64,000 nt of DNA, from contig SPDP01000001.1 in the NCBI GenBank assembly GCA_009360345.1, positions 868,001 through 932,000 on the forward strand. Reading direction: 5' to 3'. The notes beneath the pieces are model-generated. The model made no database searches and had not been told where the DNA came from. It saw only the letters and a list, made by a program, of their open reading frames with translations. Shown in pieces: positions 1-8,829 of this stretch. Within the stretch, counting starts at the first letter, position 1. Each line of letters opens with the position of its first letter. The stretch comes from Alcaligenaceae bacterium SAGV5 (GTDB lineage Bacteria > Pseudomonadota > Gammaproteobacteria > Burkholderiales > Burkholderiaceae_B). Both the position numbers and the translations under genes were made by a program.

Positions 1-308
1 CGGTGAAGGTGCCGGTCCTGGCCAACATCACTGAGTTCGGACAGACGCCGCTGTTCACGGTGGAAGAACTGCGCAGCGCCGACGTATCCATGGTGCTCTA
101 CCCGCTGTCCGCCTTCCGCGCCATGAACAAGGCCGCGGAAACCGTCTACACGGCCATCCGCCGCGACGGGCACCAGAAGAACGTGATCGACATGATGCAG
201 ACGCGCGAGGAGTTGTACGATCGCATTGACTATCACGCGTTCGAACAGCACCTGGATGCGTTGTTCAAAAAAGGGGGGGCCCAGGAAGTAGTACCTCCTA
301 CGCGCTGA
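1..308 (+). CDS. prpB: 2-methylisocitrate lyase, C-terminal part (cut by window start)
   Basis: About 101 residues of the C-terminal third of a methylisocitrate lyase (isocitrate lyase/PEP mutase fold), which cleaves 2-methylisocitrate to pyruvate and succinate in the 2-methylcitrate cycle. The segment [18 protein letters not shown] and the following [18 protein letters not shown] helix are typical of PrpB. The start lies outside the window. The last residues (QEVVPPTR) are unlike the usual short PrpB tail and are encoded by the left end of a GC-rich intergenic repeat, so the C terminus was probably reshaped by that element. prpC and prpD follow on the same strand, which supports the assignment. 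Confidence 0.9.
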   Translation, partial: VKVPVLANITEFGQTPLFTVEELRSADVSMVLYPLSAFRAMNKAAETVYTAIRRDGHQKNVIDMMQTREELYDRIDYHAFEQHLDALFKKGGAQEVVPPTR

Positions 309-400
309 CGCGTCCCCCCAGGGCGCTGCGGATCCGGCTTTGCCGGTCCGCCAGCGCCGCCCCCTTGAGGGGGAGCGGCCGAAGGCCGCCAGGGGGTGGG
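294..400. repeat. GC-rich intergenic hairpin element, copy 1 (prpB-prpC)
   Basis: A run starting cctcctacgcgctgacgcg, then a nested hairpin built on GCGGATCCGGC-ttt-GCCGGTCCGC, then a C-run/G-run pair (ccccctt gaggggg) and gcggccgaaggccgc. The same modules recur at 1688-1766 and 42558-42671, with a partial copy at 54521-54558. The element overlaps the last codons of prpB and could form a strong RNA hairpin between prpB and prpC. Confidence 0.75.
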
Positions 401-442
401 CCTCAATAGTAGTAACAACTGCCAAATGGAGCGAGTGAGACG

Positions 443-1618
443 ATGAGCGCAACGGTATCGAATCAGAAGGACCAGCCGGCCGCGGGGCCGAAGCCGAAGA
501 AGTCGGTGGCCCTGTCGGGCGTGATGGCGGGCAATACCGCCTTGTGCACGGTGGGCCGCAGCGGCAACGACCTGCACTATCGCGGCTACGACATCCTGGA
601 TATCGCCGATGAGTGCGAGTTCGAGGAGATCGCCTATCTGCTGGTGCACGGCAAGCTGCCCAACCGCAACGAGCTGGCGGCCTACAAGACCAGGCTGAAG
701 GCGCTGCGCGGGCTGCCCGCGAACGTGAAGGCGGCGCTGGAATGGCTGCCCGCGGCCAGCCACCCCATGGACGTGATGCGCACCGGCGTGTCGGCCCTGG
801 GCTGCGTGCTGCCCGAGAAGGACGACCACAACCTGCCCGGCGCGCGCGACATCGCCGACCGGCTGATGGCCTCGCTGGGATCGATGCTGCTGTACTGGTA
901 CCACTACAGTCACCGGGGCGAGCGCATCGACGTCGATACCGACGACGACAGCATAGGCGGGCATTTCCTGCACCTGCTGCACGGCAAGCCGGCGCCCGCC
1001 TCGTGGGTGCGGGCCATGCATACCTCGCTGAACCTGTACGCCGAACACGAGTTCAACGCCTCCACCTTCACCGCCCGCGTCATCGCCGGCACCGGCTCGG
1101 ACATGTACTCGGCCCTGACCGGCGCCATCGGCGCGCTGCGCGGCCCCAAGCATGGCGGCGCCAACGAAGTCGCCTTCGAGGTCCAGAGCCGCTACGACAC
1201 GCCCGACGAGGCCGAGGCCGACATCCGCCGCCGCGTCGAGAACAAGGAAGTGGTGATCGGCTTCGGCCACCCCGTCTACACTGTGTCCGACCCGCGCAAC
1301 CAGGTCATCAAGGGCGTGTCGCACCGCCTGTCCAAGGAGTCCGGCAACATGCGGCTGTACGAAATCGCCGAGCGCCTGGAGTCGGTGATGTGGAGCGTCA
1401 AGAAGATGTTCCCCAACCTCGACTGGTTCAGCGCCGTCAGCTACCACGAGATGGGCGTTCCCACCGCCATGTTCACCCCGCTGTTCGTGATCGCCCGCAC
1501 CGCCGGCTGGTCGGCCCACATCATCGAACAGCGCATCGACAACAAGATCATCCGCCCCAGCGCCAACTACACCGGCCCCGAAGACCGCAAGTTCGTGCCG
1601 CTGGCCAAGCGCAAGTAA
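443..1618 (+). CDS. prpC: 2-methylcitrate synthase
   Basis: A 391-residue citrate-synthase-fold protein that condenses propionyl-CoA with oxaloacetate to 2-methylcitrate. The catalytic triad is visible: His202 in AEHEFNAST, His276 in GFGHPVY and Asp327 in NLDWFS. The conserved GPKHGGANE segment (CoA side) is also present. Its length suits the short bacterial PrpC/CitZ type rather than the longer hexameric GltA. It lies between prpB and prpD on the same strand. The ATG at 443 follows a GGAGCGAG purine run. All three catalytic residues are intact, in contrast to the citrate-synthase-like protein at 36394. Confidence 0.95.
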   Translation: MSATVSNQKDQPAAGPKPKKSVALSGVMAGNTALCTVGRSGNDLHYRGYDILDIADECEFEEIAYLLVHGKLPNRNELAAYKTRLKALRGLPANVKAALEWLPAASHPMDVMRTGVSALGCVLPEKDDHNLPGARDIADRLMASLGSMLLYWYHYSHRGERIDVDTDDDSIGGHFLHLLHGKPAPASWVRAMHTSLNLYAEHEFNASTFTARVIAGTGSDMYSALTGAIGALRGPKHGGANEVAFEVQSRYDTPDEAEADIRRRVENKEVVIGFGHPVYTVSDPRNQVIKGVSHRLSKESGNMRLYEIAERLESVMWSVKKMFPNLDWFSAVSYHEMGVPTAMFTPLFVIARTAGWSAHIIEQRIDNKIIRPSANYTGPEDRKFVPLAKRK

Positions 1619-1687
1619 AGAACGCCTGCTTTTTGCATCGACACCTACACCCTTCAACCAACTAAACCCGCACCGCGCAAGCCGCCC

Positions 1688-1766
1688 ACCCAGGGCACCG
1701 CGGATCCGGCTCCGCCGGTCCGCTGGTGCCGCCCCCTGGGGGGCGCGCGAAGCGCGTAGGGGGGGA
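1688..1766. repeat. GC-rich intergenic hairpin element, copy 2 (prpC-prpD)
   Basis: Contains the hairpin GGCACCGCGGATCCGGC-tcc-GCCGGTCCGCTGGTGCC followed by gccccctggggggcgcg and cgaagcgcgtaggggggg. It ends only a few bases before the prpD start, so its terminal G-run is the only purine-rich segment in position to act as the prpD ribosome-binding site. Confidence 0.8.
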
Positions 1767-1769
1767 TCC

Positions 1770-3221
1770 ATGTCTTCCGCTATTTCTACCGTTCGTCCGA
1801 AGCCCGACCAAGTGCTCGTCGACATCGTCGACTACGTCCTGAAAAAACGCATCACCAGCAAGCTGGCCTACGAGACCGCGCGCAACTGCCTGATCGACAC
1901 CCTGGGCTGCGGCCTGGAGGCGCTGGAATATCCGGCCTGCACCAAGCTGCTCGGCCCCATCGTTCCCGGCACCGTCGTGCCCAACGGCGCCAAGGTGCCC
2001 GGCACCCAGTTCCAGCTCGACCCGGTGCAGGCCGCCTTCAACATCGGCACCATCATCCGCTGGCTGGACTTCAACGACACCTGGCTGGCCGCCGAATGGG
2101 GCCATCCCTCGGACAACCTGGGCGGCATCCTGGCCACGGCCGACTGGCTGTCGCGCCAGGCCGTCGCGGCGGGCAAGAAGCCGCTGACCATGCGCGACGT
2201 CCTGACCGCCATGATCAAGGCCCACGAAATCCAGGGCTGCATCGCGCTGGAGAACTCCTTCAACCGCGTCGGCCTGGACCACGTCGTGCTGGTCAAGGTT
2301 GCCTCCACCGCCGTGGTCGGCCAGATGATGGGCCTGACCCGCGATGAACTGATCAACGCCGTGTCCCTGGCCTGGGTCGACGGCCAGAGCCTGCGCACCT
2401 ATCGCCACGCGCCCAACACCGGCTCGCGCAAGAGCTGGGCCGCCGGCGACGCCACCAGCCGCGCCGTGCGCCTGGCGCTGATCGCGCGCACCGGCGAAAT
2501 GGGCTATCCCTCGGTGCTGAGCGCCAAGACCTGGGGCTTCTACGACGTCCTGTTCAAGGGCCAGCCCTTCAAGTTCCAGCGCCCCTACGGCAGCTACGTG
2601 ATGGAGAACGTGCTGTTCAAGATCTCCTTCCCGGCCGAGTTCCACTCGCAGACCGCCGTCGAATGCGCGATGGACATCCACAAGCAGTTGCAGAAACAGG
2701 GCCGCAGCGCGGACGACATCAAGAAGATCACCATCCGCACCCACGAGGCCTGCATCCGCATCATCGACAAGAAGGGCCCGCTGGACAATCCCGCCGACCG
2801 CGACCACTGCATCCAGTACATGGTGGCCGTGCCCATCCTGTTCGGCCGCCTGACCGCCGGCGACTACGAGGACGAGATCGCCAAGGACCCGCGCATCGAC
2901 CAACTGCGCGACAAGATCGTCTGCGTCGAGGACCCGGCCTTCACCAAGGACTACCACGACCCCGAGAAGCGCTCCATCGCCAACGCGCTGACCGTGGAAT
3001 TCAAGGACGGCAAGAAACTCAAGGAAATCGTCTGCGAATACCCCATCGGCCACAAGCGCCGCCGCAAGGACGGGATCCCGCTCCTGGAAGCCAAGTTCCG
3101 GACCAACCTGGCCCGCCGCTTCCCGACCAAGCAGCAGGACGCCATCCTGGGCGTGTCGCTGGACCAGCAGGCGCTGGAGGCCATGCCGGTGCACGAATAT
3201 GTGGATATGTACGTGATCTGA
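1770..3221 (+). CDS. prpD: 2-methylcitrate dehydratase
   Basis: A 483-residue MmgE/PrpD family protein, which dehydrates 2-methylcitrate to 2-methyl-cis-aconitate. Supporting stretches are the N-terminal [14 protein letters not shown], the [21 protein letters not shown] segment, and the C-terminal [17 protein letters not shown] followed by [14 protein letters not shown]. The length matches full-length PrpD (about 483). It is the last gene of the prp cluster. No acnD/prpF pair is seen here, consistent with the PrpD-type pathway. The ATG at 1770 directly follows the repeat's G-run. Confidence 0.95.
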   Translation: MSSAISTVRPKPDQVLVDIVDYVLKKRITSKLAYETARNCLIDTLGCGLEALEYPACTKLLGPIVPGTVVPNGAKVPGTQFQLDPVQAAFNIGTIIRWLDFNDTWLAAEWGHPSDNLGGILATADWLSRQAVAAGKKPLTMRDVLTAMIKAHEIQGCIALENSFNRVGLDHVVLVKVASTAVVGQMMGLTRDELINAVSLAWVDGQSLRTYRHAPNTGSRKSWAAGDATSRAVRLALIARTGEMGYPSVLSAKTWGFYDVLFKGQPFKFQRPYGSYVMENVLFKISFPAEFHSQTAVECAMDIHKQLQKQGRSADDIKKITIRTHEACIRIIDKKGPLDNPADRDHCIQYMVAVPILFGRLTAGDYEDEIAKDPRIDQLRDKIVCVEDPAFTKDYHDPEKRSIANALTVEFKDGKKLKEIVCEYPIGHKRRRKDGIPLLEAKFRTNLARRFPTKQQDAILGVSLDQQALEAMPVHEYVDMYVI

Positions 3222-3252
3222 CCGGGGCCCGGCCCGGGGACGCAAGTCGGTG

Positions 3253-3258
3253 TAGAAT
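3253..3258 (+). promoter_or_regulatory. Possible -10 box of the CAU tRNA gene
   Basis: TAGAAT lies 10 bp upstream of the mature tRNA 5' end, the usual distance. No good -35 box is visible in the GC-rich DNA before it, so this is a tentative call. Confidence 0.35.
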
Positions 3259-3267
3259 TGCGCCCTC

Positions 3268-3346
<79 letters not shown>

Positions 3347-3380
3347 AGATATGTCCTAGCTGTCAAGCAGTTAACAAGCT

Positions 3381-3410
3381 AACGCCACCTATCCGGTGGC
3401 GTTTCTTTTT
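3381..3410 (+). terminator. Rho-independent terminator after the CAU tRNA
   Basis: AACGCCACC, a short TATC loop, GGTGGCGTT, then TTCTTTTT. It lies 35 bp after the tRNA and marks the end of its transcript. Confidence 0.85.
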
Positions 3411-3460
3411 GCGCGATGGCGTTTGACCAGAAATTGGCATGCTCCGCATGGGCGGTAGCG

Positions 3461-3697
3461 CTACCTGAGTCTTTGCAGCGTTACCGACAACCCCCTCTTG
3501 TGATCATCCACGATGCCTTTTCCCTGGATGATCGCTCCGTCAACCCCTTCCGCTTCCGTACGATATCGATGAACGTCCGGGAACCGTTCCGACTCGGATG
3601 TTCCTGTACGCCCAATTCTGGTCGCGCATGCCCAGATACTGCCCAAGGGGCCGCAAGCTGCCTCGACCCAATAGCCTTCGTATGCTTCCCGTCTCAT
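3461..3697 (-). CDS. Small hypothetical protein (78 aa)
   Basis: The ATG at 3697 is preceded by a perfect GGAGG with a 4-base spacer, which argues for real translation. The product begins MRREAYEGYWVEAACGPLG and continues SIWACATRIGR and ERFPDVHRYRTEAEGVDGAI. The pattern aromatic-GY-V-E, then a beta-strand pair, then a helix with AxGVDxAI recalls small one-domain proteins of unknown function common in proteobacteria. There are no membrane segments or signal peptide. The surrounding DNA is less GC-rich than the neighbours. An upstream TTG in frame is a weaker start. Function unknown. Confidence 0.55.
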   Translation of the reverse strand: MRREAYEGYWVEAACGPLGSIWACATRIGRTGTSESERFPDVHRYRTEAEGVDGAIIQGKGIVDDHKRGLSVTLQRLR

Positions 3698-3817
3698 ATT
3701 GCCTCCGGGCAATGTATGCGACGAGCCGCCCGAGGCGCCGCGGCGTTCGGATTGCAGCCATGGCTTCAGGCGCTCTTCGTAAACGTTTTGCCGTCATTTG
3801 ACCAGACACCCGCAAAG

Positions 3818-4012
3818 TCAGTCTCCACCTCCACCATCTGACTGAAGGCGGTCCCGTTGGCGCGCATCCTCATCGCGCTTGTCCTGATCCGATTTGGATA
3901 TATCGTCCGCCTCTTCGTTGGGCTGCGGGGCAGGCTTGTCCGCCTCGGCGGGCTTGTTGCCCAGAGTCCAGTTGAACCGCTGGTACAGTGAAGAAAGTCC
4001 ATTGGTTTTCAT
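3818..4012 (-). CDS. Small hydrophilic acidic protein (64 aa)
   Basis: The start chosen is the ATG at 4012 (MKTNGLSSLYQRFNWTLGN), which has GAGGT seven bases upstream. In-frame alternatives exist at 4048 (ATG) and 4072 (TTG). After the first 20 residues the chain is highly charged and proline-rich (PAEADKPAPQPNEEADD, then KSDQDKRDEDARQRDR) and probably disordered. No known family is recognised. It lies between the small gene at 3461 and the EAL gene at 4180, all on the minus strand. Confidence 0.45.
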   Translation of the reverse strand: MKTNGLSSLYQRFNWTLGNKPAEADKPAPQPNEEADDISKSDQDKRDEDARQRDRLQSDGGGGD

Positions 4013-4179
4013 GCCGGGTACCTCGAGCGTTTCATGGCGGTTCGCCATGTCTTCACCATACGCGCGTGCCAATGGAGAACCTATGCTTCATTTGAAACAG
4101 ATCGGGAGGGTGGCGAGCGTCGGAGGCAGCGCCGGGTCCGGCCCCGCGCCTGGCCTGCAGGAAAGTCAGGTGAGGATCG

Positions 4180-6102
4180 TCATCGACTCGGGTGTTCGAC
4201 TTGTACCCGACTCCTGTGGCTAGGCGCCAGCCACTCCGCCGCCAGCTCATCCGCGCTCAGCGCCCGCGAGAAATAAAACCCCTGTCCCAAGGTAAACCCG
4301 ATCTCCCGCAACTGCACGCGCTGGGCCTCGGTCTCGATGCCTTCGGCCACCATCTCCAGATGCATCGCGCACCCCAGGCCGTAGATCGCCTTGCAGACGA
4401 TTTCCGCATCGTCGCTGGCACCCAGGTCGTCGATGACGCTCTTGTCGATCTTGATGCAGTCGAATGGCAGGGCTTTCAGGTGGCCGATGTTGGATGCCCC
4501 GCTGCCGAAGTCGTCCAGGGACAGCGGAAAGCCCAGGGCCTTGATGCGATTGAGGACGTTGATGGACAGGATCGGGTCCGTCATCACGGAAGATTCCGTC
4601 AGTTCGAATTCGATCTGCGACGGGTCCAGGTCATGACCCAGCACGCAGCGCAACGATCGTTCGGGAAAGTCGTCGTCGAGCAACTGCTTGGCGGAAAGGT
4701 TGACGGATGTCACCGGGGGGACGAAGCCCAGCCTGCGCCACTCCACGAGTTGCCGGCACGTTTCCCGGAGCACCCAGTCTCCCAGCGGGACGATCAGGCC
4801 CGAGGTCTCGGCCACGGCGATGAATTCGTCGGGGGCGACCTTGCCCAGGGCCGGAGAATCCCAGTTGCACAGCGCTTCGACGCCATGGAGCTTGCCCGTA
4901 TCCAGGTGGACTTTGGGCTGGTATCGAAGCAGAAGTTCGCTTCCGGTCTCGACCGCGCGCCGCAGCTCCACTTCCAGTTTCATGGGGCGGACGGCCTGGA
5001 CGACGATGTGCTCGTCGTAGACCTGAAGCCGGTTTTCGCCCAGCATGACGGAGCGCGCCAGGGCCTGGTTGCCGTGCGAGATGAGTGTTTCGATGCTGTC
5101 CCTGTCGCCCGAGGACGAGCTGATGCCGATGTTCAGGCTGAGGTGCAGATCGTGGCCGTGGGAGTGGAAAGGGCGGCGGAAGGCGGCGAAGACCTTGTCG
5201 ACCAGCGCGACGGTCTCGTCCAGGCGGTCGGCCATGACGAACAGGCCGAACGTGCCGTCGTCGAATCGCGCCAGGGCCGGATTCTTCACCACGGCATCCA
5301 GCCTGCGTGCCGCCTCGGTCAGCAGGGATTCGGAAAGGCGCGGTCCCAGGGTGACGCTGACATTGTGCAGCCGGCGGATGGAAATGAGCAGCACGACGAT
5401 CTTGTCATCGGTGCCCGAAAGTCTTCGAAGCGCGCCGTCCAGTTCCAGCCAGAAGCCGGTCCGGTTCAAGAGGCCGGATGCCCGGTCCCGGACCAGCAGC
5501 GTCCTGACCAGGTCTTCCTGTTCGTTGAGCTTGCGGCCCAGGTTGGTTTTCTGCTGGATGAGGATGAGCATCCCGCCGGCGATCATCGTGACGCAGAACT
5601 GGGAGAGGGGCATGGCCACCAGCAGCGGTCCGTGTACCTTGGCCACCCATAGCGCGATGCCCTGGTTCAACGAGGCCCAGGCGCCCATCGTGGCGAGGGC
5701 CCGGGCCGATACCGCGCCGGGTTCGGGAGCCAGCCGGGTGCGCCAGCGCGCCAGGAAGAAGATGCCGACGAAGATGGTGGCCAGGACCGCCACGCCTATG
5801 GGGGCCGAGGGGCCGCCTATCCAGGTGCGGGTCACGACGCCGACGGCCAGGGCGACGACCGCGGGAATGGGGCCGCCGAAAAGGAAGGCCAGCACCAGGA
5901 TGGCGCCCCGCATGTCGGCGATCGTGAACTGGCCGTGGTGCACCGAAGACATCATGGCCAGCCACATCGCGGCGCCGAACAGGGCCGACATGTGGAGGTT
6001 CCCCTGTCTGCCGCCGGGCAGCCAGGCCCTGAGCGCGACATAGACCGAAGTCAGGGCGATCGGAGTCAAGGCGGAGAAGAGGACAGGGAACAGTGTGCTC
6101 AT
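4180..6102 (-). CDS. Membrane-anchored EAL-domain protein with degenerate GGDEF
   Basis: A 640-residue predicted cyclic-di-GMP phosphodiesterase. Residues 1 to about 175 form five or six hydrophobic segments resembling a 5TMR-LYT type sensor module. Next comes a GGDEF-like domain whose signature is replaced by RFDDGTFGLF, so it should not make c-di-GMP. The C-terminal domain has the EAL hallmarks: GVEALCNW, NLSAKQL, ELTES, LDDFGSG, IKIDKS and VAEGIET. It is therefore likely that c-di-GMP hydrolysis is retained while the GGDEF part is regulatory. The start has GGGAG upstream. The signal sensed is unknown. Confidence 0.88.
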   Translation of the reverse strand: MSTLFPVLFSALTPIALTSVYVALRAWLPGGRQGNLHMSALFGAAMWLAMMSSVHHGQFTIADMRGAILVLAFLFGGPIPAVVALAVGVVTRTWIGGPSAPIGVAVLATIFVGIFFLARWRTRLAPEPGAVSARALATMGAWASLNQGIALWVAKVHGPLLVAMPLSQFCVTMIAGGMLILIQQKTNLGRKLNEQEDLVRTLLVRDRASGLLNRTGFWLELDGALRRLSGTDDKIVVLLISIRRLHNVSVTLGPRLSESLLTEAARRLDAVVKNPALARFDDGTFGLFVMADRLDETVALVDKVFAAFRRPFHSHGHDLHLSLNIGISSSSGDRDSIETLISHGNQALARSVMLGENRLQVYDEHIVVQAVRPMKLEVELRRAVETGSELLLRYQPKVHLDTGKLHGVEALCNWDSPALGKVAPDEFIAVAETSGLIVPLGDWVLRETCRQLVEWRRLGFVPPVTSVNLSAKQLLDDDFPERSLRCVLGHDLDPSQIEFELTESSVMTDPILSINVLNRIKALGFPLSLDDFGSGASNIGHLKALPFDCIKIDKSVIDDLGASDDAEIVCKAIYGLGCAMHLEMVAEGIETEAQRVQLREIGFTLGQGFYFSRALSADELAAEWLAPSHRSRVQVEHPSR

Positions 6103-6219
6103 ATGCTCCCGCGCGGAAGGTGCGACTCCTCACCCCCCGCACATCGGATGACCGTCGGGTCTTAAAAGTGTAATCGCATAATCGATCCTTGATGGAGGGA
6201 GCGGTATTGTCAGGAACCC

Positions 6220-6921
6220 TTACCTCGGTCCTCCCTGGACGCCAGTTTCTTTTCTCCACAGATCGTCCCGGGGCATGCTGGGGTTGGCCGGCCGCCGGTC
6301 GTAGTACGGAATCAGTGGCACATACAGGTGGTAGAGGCGACGCAGTTCCCCGATGGGCTCGTCATGCTCGTCCACCCGCAGGTCCACCCAGGCGTAGGAT
6401 TTCCGGTTGTGCACCAGCAGCGCGGCGGAGTGCTGGCCGGCCACCTGGCCGCCGGCGTCGCGCGCCGCTTCCAGCACGCGCACCAGGCGGTCGGCCAGCT
6501 CCAGGTCGCCGTGCCGTTCGAAGGCTTCGGACATGGCGGCGAGCGTGCGTTCGCTGGTCAGGCGGTTGCCCAGCACGGCATAGTCCTGTTTGGCGATGTG
6601 GCCCTTCCAGTCTTCGTTGTCCTTGCCGGTCACGGCGGCGGTGCGGCCGTCCTTGTCGATGACCGCGATCTGCCGCCAGGCGATGTTGTCCTCGCCGTCG
6701 CTTTCGATGATGTCGTTCAGCACTTTCCGGGCGGAGTAGCCCTGTTCCAGCAGCGACAGGCCGAGCGGGCCCAGCCGCGGGTCGCCGTTGGCCTGGACGA
6801 CGAGCCCGCCCAGGCCGGGCCGCAGGAACGGGCACTTGGCGCCGATCGCCATCGGGCGCGTGGCGATGGCGATGCCGAACATGCCCGTGCGCGAGCAGCG
6901 GGCGATCACAGAAAACGTCAT
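6220..6921 (-). CDS. DUF1028 family protein (Ntn-hydrolase-like)
   Basis: A 233-residue protein with the DUF1028 pattern: N-terminal MTFSVIARCSRTGMFGIAIA, PFLRPGLGGLVVQANGDPRLG, ITVDKDGR-like IAVIDKDGRTAAVTG, and the C-terminal AWVDLRVDEHDEPIGELRRL. The family has an Ntn-hydrolase-like fold and an unproven role. The ATG follows GGAGG. It is the third gene of a minus-strand set after the GntR regulator and a Bug receptor, so it probably acts on, or is induced with, the solute that receptor binds. Confidence 0.85.
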   Translation of the reverse strand: MTFSVIARCSRTGMFGIAIATRPMAIGAKCPFLRPGLGGLVVQANGDPRLGPLGLSLLEQGYSARKVLNDIIESDGEDNIAWRQIAVIDKDGRTAAVTGKDNEDWKGHIAKQDYAVLGNRLTSERTLAAMSEAFERHGDLELADRLVRVLEAARDAGGQVAGQHSAALLVHNRKSYAWVDLRVDEHDEPIGELRRLYHLYVPLIPYYDRRPANPSMPRDDLWRKETGVQGGPR

Positions 6922-6949
6922 GGGTGCCTCCTTGGGGGCGGGGTGATGG

Positions 6950-7942
6950 CTAGTCGACCTTGACGTTGGCCGCCTTGATGATGGCGGCCCACTTGGGGAT
7001 TTCGGCGCGCAGGTAGGTGTCGAACTGTTCGGGTCCCGCGCCGATGATCTCGGCGCCGAAGCCGTCCATGCGCGTCTTGATGTCGGGCGAGGCGAGCGCC
7101 GCGGCGATGTCCTTGTGCAGCCGCGCGACGATCGGCTTGGGGGTGCCGGCCGGCGCGAAGATGCCGAACCAGACGGCGACGTCGTAGCCGGGCAGGCCGG
7201 CCTCGGCCACCGTGGGCAGGTCGGGCAGCGACGCGGATCGCTTGGTGCCCGCCACGGCCAGCGCGCGCAGGCGGCCGGCCTGGATGTGGGGAAGCAGGGC
7301 GGGCGGGTTCTCGAAGGCCATCTGTACCTGGCCGGACAGGAGGTCGTTCAACGCCGGGCCCGTGCCCTTATAGGGAACGTGGACGATGTCGACGTGGGCC
7401 AGGTATTTGAAGAGTTCGCCGAACAGGTGCTGCGAGGACCCGTTGCCGGTGGACGAGAAGTTGAGCTGCCGGGGATGGGCCTTGGCGTAATCGATCAGCT
7501 CGGGCACCGACCGGATCGGCAGCGAGGGGTGGACCACGAGGATGTTGGGCACCACGGCCGCCAGCGTGACGGGGGCAAAGTCGCGCATGGGGTCGTAGGG
7601 CAGCCGGGGATACAGGCCGGGCGCGATGGAGTGGGTGGGCGAGCTGCCCATGACCAGGGTGTAGCCGTCGGCCGGTGCCTTGGCCGCGTAGTCCGAGCCT
7701 ATGGTGCCGGCCGCGCCGGGGCGGTTTTCCACGACCACGGGCTGGCCCAGCGATTCGGTCAGCTTCTGCGCCAGCGCCCGGCAGAAGATGTCGTTGGCGC
7801 CGCCGGGCGCCCAGGGGCTGACCAGTTTGACCGGTCGCGCCGGATAGTCTTGCGCGGCGGCCTGGCCGCTTGCCGCGGCTACCCCCAGCAGCAGGTAGCG
7901 GGACCACTTCGACAACTTGCTGTTCCATCTGCTCGAGTGCAT
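6950..7942 (-). CDS. Bug-family periplasmic solute-binding receptor
   Basis: A 330-residue tripartite tricarboxylate transporter receptor. A signal peptide ends near AAAQDYPARP. The Bug core follows: VKLVSPWAPGGANDIFCRALAQKL, VVENRPGAAGTIGSDYAAKAPADGYT, VHVPYKGTGPALNDLLSGQVQMAF and FGIFAPAGTPKPIVARL. The ATG at 7942 has AAAGGA upstream; a longer in-frame reading to 8041 would bury the signal peptide and is rejected. It lies between the GntR regulator and the DUF1028 gene. No membrane TctA/TctB partner lies beside it except the tctA remnant at 8830. Confidence 0.92.
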   Translation of the reverse strand: MHSSRWNSKLSKWSRYLLLGVAAASGQAAAQDYPARPVKLVSPWAPGGANDIFCRALAQKLTESLGQPVVVENRPGAAGTIGSDYAAKAPADGYTLVMGSSPTHSIAPGLYPRLPYDPMRDFAPVTLAAVVPNILVVHPSLPIRSVPELIDYAKAHPRQLNFSSTGNGSSQHLFGELFKYLAHVDIVHVPYKGTGPALNDLLSGQVQMAFENPPALLPHIQAGRLRALAVAGTKRSASLPDLPTVAEAGLPGYDVAVWFGIFAPAGTPKPIVARLHKDIAAALASPDIKTRMDGFGAEIIGAGPEQFDTYLRAEIPKWAAIIKAANVKVD

Positions 7943-7970
7943 GGCGTGTCCTTTGAAAGACGACGAGGAA

Positions 7971-8723
7971 TCAGTTGCCGGCTCCCGCCTTGGGATAGAG
8001 GGTGGCCGTGTATCGGTAGCGTTCGGGGTGATAGACCGCATCGACGATCTCCACCGGTCGTTTCTGTACGTCGTAGTAGATGCGGGTGGCGCGCAGCACC
8101 GGCGTGTTACGTGTGATGCCCAGGCGGGCGGCGATCTCGCTGGTGGCCGCCAGGGGTTCGACGAGCTGGTCGGCGTGGTCGATGCGGACGCCCAGCCGGG
8201 TCTGGAGGTACTTGACCGGCGGCAGCGGGCCGGCCACCTCGGCGGCGCCTATGCCGTCGGCCACATGGTCGGCGAAGTAGAAATGCGCGTAGTCCAGCGG
8301 TTCGCCGGGCGCCACGTGGTTGACCGCGCGCACGCATTTCCATTTCTGCGTGCCCAGGCCGAACAGTTCGCGCAGCCTGGCCGGCAGGGGCGTCCAGGTT
8401 TCGTCCACGACGACGACCTGGTTGCGGGGCAGGACCTCGTCGATCACGCCGATCAAGGTCACGTCCTTGGTGGCCCGGCGCGGGTCGTTGACGAAGGTGC
8501 CGACGCCGCGGCGGCGGACGATCAGGTGGCGGGCGAGCAGTTCCTCGACCGCCTTGCGGACGGTGATGCGGCTGACGCCGAATTCGCGGCACAGGCTGTC
8601 TTCCGGGGGCAGGGCGTCCCCCGGGGCGAGCTGGCCGCTGGCGATGCGCTGGATGAGATGCTCGGCCACCTGGCGGTACAGGGGGGCGCCGCCTTCGGCA
8701 AGCAGAGGGAGGGGAAGGCTCAT
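7971..8723 (-). CDS. GntR-family (HutC/UTRA type) transcriptional regulator
   Basis: A 250-residue protein. The N-terminal winged helix has LYRQVAEHLIQRIASGQLAPGDALPPEDSL, FGVSRITVRKAVEEL and GVGTFV. The C-terminal part fits a UTRA effector-binding domain. It lies 28 bp upstream of the Bug gene on the same strand and probably controls the regulator-Bug-DUF1028 operon. The start at 8723 (MSLPLPLLAEGGAPLY) is chosen because further upstream the reading frame runs into a long palindromic operator. Confidence 0.9.
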   Translation of the reverse strand: MSLPLPLLAEGGAPLYRQVAEHLIQRIASGQLAPGDALPPEDSLCREFGVSRITVRKAVEELLARHLIVRRRGVGTFVNDPRRATKDVTLIGVIDEVLPRNQVVVVDETWTPLPARLRELFGLGTQKWKCVRAVNHVAPGEPLDYAHFYFADHVADGIGAAEVAGPLPPVKYLQTRLGVRIDHADQLVEPLAATSEIAARLGITRNTPVLRATRIYYDVQKRPVEIVDAVYHPERYRYTATLYPKAGAGN

Positions 8724-8726
8724 GCG

Positions 8727-8781
8727 GATGTCATGCCGTCTGGATGTGATGAAATCATGACGGCATGACATCATGATGTCA
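8727..8781. promoter_or_regulatory. Nested palindromic operator between the GntR gene and tctA remnant
   Basis: GATGTCATGCCGTC at 8727-8740 and its exact reverse complement at 8759-8772 form a 14-bp inverted repeat with an 18-bp spacer. A second palindrome, TGACATCATGATGTCA (8766-8781), overlaps the right arm. The position directly upstream of the GntR start suggests autoregulation. Confidence 0.7.
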
Positions 8782-8829
8782 AGGGCATTGTCCGCCGACT
8801 GAAAACCTCATGTCGACAGCCGAGCTTGT

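Noticed and set aside
233..3245. Two long minus-strand frames of over 500 codons across prpC and prpD
   Set aside because: Shadows of the prp genes; low-complexity products with no recognisable domain.
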